Shown here: in pieces, positions 57,022 through 64,000 of the stretch | Layout: each line of letters starts with the position of its first letter | Position numbering within the stretch: position 1 is the stretch's first letter | The notes under the pieces: model-generated | The model's database searches: none | Seen by the model: the letters and a program-made list of their open reading frames with translations, nothing else | Told to the model about the DNA's origin: nothing | Translations under genes and position numbers: made by a program | Assembly: GCA_022578965.1 (NCBI GenBank) | Contig: MU400530.1 | Location: forward strand, 186,001 to 250,000 | Reading direction: 5' to 3' | DNA: 64,000 nucleotides | From: Xylaria sp. FL1777 | Lineage: Eukaryota > Ascomycota > Sordariomycetes > Xylariales > Xylariaceae

Positions 57022-59945
57022 ATGGATGCCGAACAGGCTGGTGAGCAAGGCGAGACCCTCGTCTCTGCTCTGGAGAGATATGGCACAAAAGCTTTCCAGC
57101 CGACAGCCGATGAGCAGTCTCGCTCCGAGGGTCAAACAAAGTTCACGGCTCTCGTATCGAGGTGGGTAAATACGATTAGTTCATCTTCGTCTTTTACTAC
57201 CTTCTTTCTGAACTTTTCGAAGGGCAGGTACTTTTGCTCTGATGTCTTCGGTGAACACTCTGATCAAGCCGGGTCGTGTCCCAGAATGGTTCCGTATTCA
57301 CTTGATGGATATTCTTACACTGCTGCCCCAACGGCCTGATGGTGTCCGAGCGACCCTAGAGTTCGTCTTTTCCGTTCACCCATCAAGCACAGTCAGGATA
57401 TCAGAGGCTGCTTCCCCTCAAAAACAAGGTGCCAACATTACTATGGAGGCTTTGAAGATGGCGTCAAATATTCTTTCGGTCCCGCCTGCTTCTGTAAAAC
57501 CTGATGTATGGTTTTCTGGCGTCGCACCTCAGCTTCTTGCCCTTTTGGACGGGGATAGTGGCTCTGACCTTGCCAAAGCTACTGCATATATAATAGGTTT
57601 CGGTGTTCTGGGCAGGAAGCAACTTGGCGCTCCTGGTATGGAAACACAATGAACATTGATATGATCGGCATGCTAATATTGACTTTTCCCAAGGAACACC
57701 CGGATGGAGAGAATTTGCTGAGCCGATGCTGGCTTGCATTAATCCATCCTTGTCTTCTAAGGAGAGCTTAGCTGGGCCCGTGGTTTTTAGTGCTGGGCCT
57801 GATGAAGTAGTCGACCTTCGGAAGCATACGATTCTAGTTCAGGCTGATGCGCTACATACTGCACTGAAACGTCTATCCTCCTTGTTGAACTCGCATCCCA
57901 ACCCAGGGTTGACCAAAAGATTACTTAGCCCGTTGCTCATGCCTCTTTGGAGCCTGTCGTCCTGGCCGCTCCCAACTTCTCATATAAAGGAGCGATATTG
58001 CCAACTAGCACAAGCTCTCATCGAGATTTACCTTAAGCTTGCTGGATCTGCAGACAGATTCTTAGAAATTCTAAATAATCTTCTATTCTGTGGCCCTCTC
58101 AGCGCCCCTGGGCTACGATGGCGTTATGAGCAGACTGACGAGTCTCACATCCAAATCAGACGAATACATGACGATGAAAGCGCGATCATCACACAACTAA
58201 ATCTAGAAGCCATGGATTCTAAAACATCAACGTTTATCAAGCTCCTACAACGAGTTGCATCTGATGTTGACTTATCAGCGCTTTTCTTGAGACTTTTCGA
58301 GACCTCAATTGGACCGAGAGAAGATGTAAAAGCTGTACAAGTAGTAGCTGATAATGATGATACGGACCCGATAGCGCAGCTAATTCAAGCTCGAATGCTT
58401 CAAGAAATGATGGAACAAGTCCCGAATAGGTTGATATCAAATTCTAAGCAACTACTCGAGCTCGTTAGCAAAGTTCTTAGCAAATTCGGCACTGAGTCCG
58501 CAGATGATGATGCGGTATCTGTGGCTTTGAGCTTACTGAACTTGGTCATTACTGTACCGAGTTTCCAGCGAAAGGATGTGCCTGAATATACATTAGCATC
58601 TATCGAAAATTCGCTCTTAAAGATCAGCCTAGCACGGTTGGCCGATGTCTCACAAACTGCCCGCAATCTATCGCAGCTTTTAAAATATCGAGATGAATTA
58701 GAAGACCCTGCCGACCGGCCCACCACGCCAACTGAACGACAAATCGAAGATAAGAAAACATATAATCTAGCGCTCTCGTATATCACACAAGCTGACTCGC
58801 CACCGCCCGTGCGCTCCGAGGGGTTGAACCTACTGGGCACTCTCATTAAATCCAATAGCGCTATTCTCGATATCCCAGCTACTTTAGTACTGCTTTCGTC
58901 ATTACTCAGTGACGACGATGAGTACATCAGCCTGCGGGTGATAAAGGTGTTTGTACAGCTATCAGAAAGACATCCCCGCTCTACTGTCCGAGAGGTACTA
59001 GACCAGTACGTCGATGCCTCAGAGCGGCAAAATACAGACACGCGCCTACGATTTGGTGAGGCATTGTTGCAGCTCATACAGAGACTTGGGGAGACTTTCG
59101 CGGGTGATCTCGCCGCGTCCGTCGGCGAGGCACTTCTCGCGCTTGCAGGTCGTCGCGCCCACCGGCCAAAGACCGAAGAGCGACAGGTCCGTGCCGAGCA
59201 GACTGCCGCACGAAAACTGAAAGCCAAAGCCAGACTTCGAGATGGCGCGCGAAATCCATTCCCTCTCAATAACGAGGAAGAAGAAGATGATGTAGATATG
59301 GAGCTCGAAGAGCAGACGCCCGAAGAACGAACCCGTAATGCACTTCTCGCACGTATCGTATCTGGTTGGGAGAGCAAGCGAGGTAGCGAAGATATGCGGA
59401 TCCGGGCATCCGCGCTCTCCGTCTTCGCTTCCGGCCTCGAAACGAATATGCGTTCTTTCACCCCACAGCTCGTAGACGCTGCACTAGCTTTGAGTCTTGA
59501 TGTCCTCACACTCGAGGCCAGTGTCCTGGAAGCGGGAATCCTGAGGCGCGCAGCTGTCACAGTAGTATTAACGTTTGTTTACGCGTTGGGGAAAGCTCGA
59601 GAACGTGGAGGTCAGTTTAGCTTCGAGTCAAATTTAGGTAATAGTAGGAAAGGGGGTGGCTTAAGCTTTGGCGTGGGATTCACGACAAAAGAAGAGGATG
59701 TTATGCGTGTCCTGGGGTACGTTGAGCAGACGGATGAAGACGGTCTCGTCCGCCAACACGCGCAAGACGCTCTCGAGAGTCTGGAGAGCCTTCGTCTCAT
59801 ACGGGTTGTGCCGCACCAACAGGGTCACGGTGCTACGCCGCCGGCTATCCGGGTTGCAGGCTTAGACATGACCAGGCCGAGTCTGCCGGTGTTGGACGCG
59901 GACGAAGGAAGACGTGCAAAGCCGAGAATCGAAGAGGTCGAGTGA
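57022..59945 (+). CDS. rtp1: RTP1/TANGO6 homologue
   Basis: HEAT-repeat protein; yeast Rtp1 helps import RNA polymerase II into the nucleus, and animal TANGO6 is its relative. Three exons: 57022-57161, 57223-57635 and 57694-59945, 2805 bases, 934 residues. Landmarks are PEWFRIHLMDILTLLPQRPDGVRATLEFVFSVHP near the N-terminus, AGLLLR-type helical repeats through the middle, the RTP1_C1-like stretch PVRSEGLNLLGTLIKS...EYISLRVIKVFVQLSERHP, a basic Ala/Lys/Arg segment and an acidic NNEEEEDDVDMELEE insert. The RTP1_C2-like end is RIRASALSVFASGLE followed by DVMRVLGYVEQTDEDGLVRQHAQDALESL. The first acceptor (57221-57222) was chosen for frame closure; alternatives nearby shift frame. Codon use is ordinary. 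Confidence 0.88.
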
Positions 59946-60157
59946 TCATGCAGAAGCAAGATAAGCATGTATCTACTACGCTGAACTTACCTAAGAGTAC
60001 CTATCTGTTTAAGACAACTCAATTCATCGCCTCATCGATTTGATTCAGCTAACTACAAAATTTGCGACCTGCTGTCTATAGTGGGATAGAACAACTCAAA
60101 AAACACCACTTTATACTCCGTGTGCTTCTCATGCTTACGGGCTAATCATTCATTTCC

Positions 60158-62214
60158 CTAGCCATTCTTATCAAGTTCCTTGGGCCACAGCAGTTGCCTA
60201 GTCCAAAGACTCCATAGCATTTTCCCGAAGATGATGGCCCATACCAGAACTAGAGCTACCGCCATCACACAACCGTAGATCCGCAACCCGCTACTATCCA
60301 GCGCCTTCGCCAAGGCCAGAGTAGCCGTCACGAGCGCGGTGTTTGGGAACACTATAACACTCGGGGTTATTAGCAATTCCCAGCTAGAGTGTGTCGCAGT
60401 GCATAAGTCTAGCAGGAAACAGGCTGATTCTGAGAGGTTACTCACCAAAACTCCACCAAGTCATCTGGAAAGGCATGCGAGAACTATTCGGCCGCACGTA
60501 TTTCCACAACGAACCCACCGAGACGATGAAAAACCATTCGCTGAGTCCCCATAGCCACAATCCGAGGAGGATCGATAGGATTTCCAGGATGAGGATCGCG
60601 TGTGGTCGACCAGCGAAGTCGGGCGGGAGGATATCGTTGACCTGCTGTCCTAGGAGCACTGGGTGTTTTCTGGTTAGCGGGTGACAGGCTGCGAAAAAGA
60701 GAGGCGAGAGCATATGAGAAGCGTTTAAGAGGCTCTGAAGAAATGCCAAAGGAGAGGATAAGAAGAGCAAATAGTAAGACAAGGAAGAAGCATGAGGAAA
60801 TATCATATACCCAATCCCGCAACAGTGAACGCCGGCGGCCCGATGGAAATGAACTACTCTCGTCAGTGATATTTGAGCTCTGGCGCGAACGAAGGAGCAC
60901 CATACTACACCAGGTCGTTGCATGTCTCGAGGCAATTTCTGAGTCATGAGCCGGTAGATGAAGGCCGCGCATATCATGAAACTGATCAAGAAGCCGGTGC
61001 CCTGGGCCGTGACGGCCGTGGCGGCTATTGCTACCCTATTGATCATGGGGTCGCCTGGCCCTACTCGATCGGTAGAGATCAAGTTGGTGGCGAAAGACGC
61101 GTTCAAGAGCAGCGGATATGCGGGGAAGACCCATACGGGTGTCATGGTTTGGATTGGAAAGATTCTGCGCAGAGTCTGGGGTTAGGGACATGTTTCTCTG
61201 GTTAGCCCATGCATACTGGCTGCTTACTGAGTCGACCACAGCACGAGATACATGCCGGTACTTGCGACAACGCTGATGGCGAGGTAGACCCAGAATAGCG
61301 CCTCCATCACATTCTGTAGCCATGGTCCTGTGCGGGGACACCCGTATTGAGTGATGTTGACCATGATGATGGCGATACTGATTCGAGTAGTTGAGTAAAT
61401 GCGTTTCTACTCGGCGTGAATGTATGCACTTACGATACAACCTACTAGATGTTAGCAATCCGCGCCCAGGATAGGGGGTTCTGGAGGAGGCTCACTCACC
61501 ACTGAGGGGATGAAAAGAGACTCGATCTCGTCGAGGAAAGAGTGCATGAAGCTACCAGGCACCATGATGAACCTCATAGTTATCAAGACGCAGTTGAGGA
61601 TAAACAGCACCAAGTTCAGAAGGAAGAACGCGACGCCAATGTCTTCAAGCCATCTTAGTTTATACGCTTGCGAGACTGGAGTCATCCTGTTAGAGCCTCT
61701 CTTTACGCCGACGTGATGGCCTTCTCGTGATCTGCTGGCTCACCGGAATACAATACATTGGCCACGCCGCCAGTCGCCTATAATACACTCTGAGCATGTC
61801 ATAGCCATCGGCGCTCTCTCATTTGGCACATAGTCCGCTTACCATGGTCTATATGACGATACCTTATTAGCATAATTCGACTAAGCAATAATGAGAGATG
61901 GATTGTAATAGATAAATTCGCACCATCGTGAACCAAGTCCACTGGAAGCAGCAGATTCTATCCCGGATACCAATCTTGCCGTGTCTCATCGTCTCTTTTC
62001 TCGCTATGGATATGATCCTTGCCAGACTCTCGTCGTTATATTGCGGCGCATCTTGAAAGGGGTTCGTGGAATGGTTCCTATCTAGACCACGAGGACGATG
62101 CGGCGATGATGGCGGCACTCTTCGAGTGAAGAGGCCGTCTGGGGATGGCGTTCTATAGCCATCTTCCGGAGGATATGGGACGCTGAGCATATCAGGCCTT
62201 TTATTTGTTATCAC
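60158..62214 (-). CDS. TDT/SLAC1-family transporter (malate/C4-dicarboxylate or sulfite exporter-like)
   Basis: Integral membrane protein with about ten hydrophobic segments. Ten-exon model: complement of 60158-60351, 60446-60649, 60811-60853, 60909-61164, 61228-61377, 61434-61441, 61500-61675, 61744-61777, 61843-61848 and 61924-62214; 1362 bases, 453 residues. Family blocks appear only after splicing: WFTM|TM|ATGGVANVLYS, ESLFIPSV|VVS|IAIIMVNITQYG, LWSTQ|IFPIQTMTPVWVFPAYP, RPG|FISIGPPAFTVAGL, LGLWLWGLSEWFFIVSVGS and FQMTWWSF|VFPNTALVTAT. Two exons are micro-exons of 6 (ACCATG) and 8 (GTTGTATC) bases. The hydrophilic N-terminus (about 80 residues, Pro/Ser/Arg-rich) is cytosolic. Family members include yeast-type Mae1 malate permease and Ssu1 sulfite pump; motif MTPVWVFPAYP favours the malic-acid transporter annotation, but substrate is not fixed. 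Confidence 0.85.
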
Positions 62215-62796
62215 CTTTTTCTTTTCCGTTCTATTTTATAAACCTGGTCAAAAATCACTCGAAGACAGTGGGTTCTTTAGTCTCAGCCCCGCTGGTTTGC
62301 GTGAAGCACTTTCGAAGAGTATAGACAAACAGATCAAAAGAGCATACCAATACATGCCCAACTCTAAGTATTAGAAGATTGACGACAAGTGCCTACATCA
62401 TAGCTCCCAAATCAAGTATATGTATGCTTAGCTCCTGCAAAATCTACTTAGTCTAGATATCTAGATAGTCTACCTGCAGGTAGTGGCGATGCTTGAGTAG
62501 GTAATGATAGGCCGTGCCTAACCTACCTCGGTAGTGTAGGTGGTATCATCAATTCTTCCTATCTCTCTCCTTTTTGTTCATACCCTCGAAAAGCGCATGC
62601 CTTGTCCGAGCTGAAGCCGAGCTGGAGCCGAGCTCTCCCGATTCTGCAGAAGTCACATTTGCATTTCTTATCTTCATGCCGTTCTAAACGGATAGTACGT
62701 TCGTTGGATTATACGTACTAGGGTGTGAGTTTCATTATATTTACATTCTTTTACACTTCTCGACTAGAAGTACTCAAGATTTGGTCTTGGTTTCTC
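62215..62796. other. intergenic, no gene seen
   Basis: Upstream region of the transporter and downstream region of the right-edge kinase. A TAGGTA/CTACCTGCAGGTAG palindromic segment lies near 62468-62482. Confidence 0.5.
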
Positions 62797-64000
62797 TCAG
62801 TCTGAAACATTCTCATATGCGGGAATCGCCCAATATTTCATCCATGGCGCATCTAGAAGCTCACGGGCACTTGGTCGGTCCGCTGGCTGGAATGATAGCA
62901 TGGAGCGCACCATTCTACAAAAGGCATCCCTTTCTTTCACTTCAAGCATTTCCATGCCTCTCTCACATCTAGGCTCCTGGATGCTGTCTTCAAAACGCTG
63001 ATCTAATGACCACACAACTCGGTCGTCGTTGGGCTGTCCGTTTGCTATAAATTGCTTCGATCGCCCCTCCCATTTCTCCCACTACTCTGAAGGCAAAGGA
63101 CCAAGAATATCAACCTGATCGGCCGTGGCATCATCTTCAGACCAAATGAAACTGTCCAGGAGCGATCTCATTCCGAGGATCTCCCAGATGGTACACCCAA
63201 GGCTCCAGATATCGGAAGGAAAAGATAGAGGTATTTTCGAGTCGAAACGTGCCTCTGGTGGCCGAATCTGTAGTGGTGTGTACGACTCGAATCTTGATAC
63301 TTTCGCCGGGTAGAAAGCTACTCCGAAATCTGAGAGAACAAGTCTCGCTTCCGCGAGTGAGATCTTATCGCTCGCTTCCCCTAGCCAGACGGGAGAGAAA
63401 ACGTGCGGAGGGACACCAGATGCGAGTGGTTTCCCATCTGCCCGGTGGACAAGTTCACGATCAGGGGATACGAATTTCTCGTACAATTGCTCATCTGAAA
63501 GACGATCAATCTTTGATGTCAACTGAAGAAGAATGTTTCCCAAATGTAGATCTAGAATAGGGGATTTGAGTCTCAGAGATAGTATCTATAGTTTGGTACG
63601 GCTAGAGGGTAAGAAAAGACCCACCCCCGTGAATATATCCCTTGTCATGGATATACGCAACCGCCATGACGAGTTGAGCTGCAAGAGAGCGAGCAACATC
63701 GAGCTGGAATAGGCCTGAGCTTGATGCCTCTTTAGTATTAGCAAGACTACATCGGGCCGGTGTGGTGACAAAGCAAGGATGGATTCCGTTGGGCCCAGAG
63801 ACATTGTAGTGATCAAGCACCGGCAGAATCATGGACTTTCCACGATCCTCGTTCCTGATAGTAGGATCTGTGAGTTGTGCTAGAATTTCAACTTCTTTCT
63901 CATCCGAATGGGTTGTGCCTACTTTGACAGCAACATACTTGGACTGCTGACCGTCCCGGGCAAGCCATATAGTTGAATTAGAGCCAAAGCCGAGCTTGTG
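62797..64000 (-). pseudogene. SRPK-like protein kinase, partial, with in-frame stop
   Basis: The 5' end lies beyond the right edge. Visible exons are the complement of 63625-64000 and 62797-63551, joined by a 73-bp intron (donor GTGGGT). Kinase landmarks are present: glycine loop LGFGSNSTIWLARD at the edge, AVKV lysine, AYIHDKGYIHG|DLHLGN catalytic loop (restored by splicing, HGD for HRD), LSDFGVAF, PPEARF and PSDIWSLGCTIWEI. After GPLPSE an in-frame TAG (63082-63084) stands next to a TGG, where kinases of this group read WW. The frame then continues for 94 more codons through KWEGRSKQF to the final helix ARELLDAPWM. The break thus removes subdomains X-XI. It may be a real nonsense mutation or a base error; I know of no intron that could bypass it. 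Confidence 0.75.

Noticed and set aside
58400..59560. 386-codon minus-strand frame
   Set aside because: Shadow of the RTP1 homologue; Ser/Arg-rich composition mirrors the opposite-strand codons.
60650..60810. Open frame through the 161-bp intron of the transporter
   Set aside because: In one frame it reads on without a stop (IFPHASSLSYYLLF...), but the family sequence passes directly from AGLG to QQVND, and both splice sites are good; treated as intron.

Overview
The window looks like chromosomal DNA of a filamentous ascomycete (Pezizomycotina, most likely a Sordariomycete; Xylariales is only a guess). The reasons are genes split by short introns (about 50-160 bp) with GTANGT donors, CTAAC-like branch sites and YAG acceptors, a pH-signalling palA gene, an AA11 chitin-active oxygenase, SRPK-like kinases typical of moulds, and gene-poor spacers full of TAGGTA/TACCTA motifs. 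I found no bacterial operons, CRISPR arrays, rRNA or convincing tRNA genes.

Layout, left to right: pbp1/ataxin-2 homologue (+, 3.5-6.6 kb); SRPK-like kinase (-, 8.4-9.9); secreted AA11-X278-type lytic polysaccharide monooxygenase (+, 12.4-13.7); secreted haem peroxidase (-, 14.2-16.2); SRR1-like protein (-, 17.2-18.2); palA/RIM20 (-, 19.4-22.2); GT31-like type II membrane glycosyltransferase (-, 24.1-25.7); a gene-free stretch of about 6 kb; HxxxDG acyltransferase (-, 32.0-33.7); mitochondrial HMG-CoA lyase (-, 35.0-36.2); V-ATPase subunit B (+, 37.3-39.0); secreted aldose 1-epimerase (+, 40.9-42.2); an unrecognised 419-residue protein (+, 42.8-44.1); class I O-methyltransferase (-, 44.7-45.5); DPH1 (-, 46.7-48.2); a small Cys-rich/charged protein (+, 49.1-49.5); a seven-exon UstYa-like (DUF3328) protein (-, 50.1-51.4); a 2EXR-domain protein (+, 52.6-53.6); a gene-free, possibly LTR-containing stretch; RTP1/TANGO6 homologue (+, 57.0-59.9); a ten-exon TDT-family transporter with two micro-exons (-, 60.2-62.2); and an SRPK-like kinase that runs off the right edge and carries an in-frame stop (-, 62.8-64.0).

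Most genes are independent housekeeping or accessory genes in mixed orientation and do not form one cluster. Core functions are translation and stress granules (pbp1, DPH1), vacuolar acidification (V-ATPase B), pH sensing and ESCRT (palA), RNA polymerase II import (RTP1) and leucine catabolism (HMG-CoA lyase). Accessory functions are extracellular polymer and redox enzymes (LPMO, peroxidase, epimerase) and possible secondary-metabolite tailoring enzymes (acyltransferase, O-methyltransferase, UstYa-like). I saw no backbone synthase and no repeated precursor peptide to tie the tailoring genes together.

Exon junctions were chosen by hand from GT/AG signals, reading-frame closure and protein-family continuity. 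Every complete multi-exon model given sums to a whole number of codons. Transcripts were not available.
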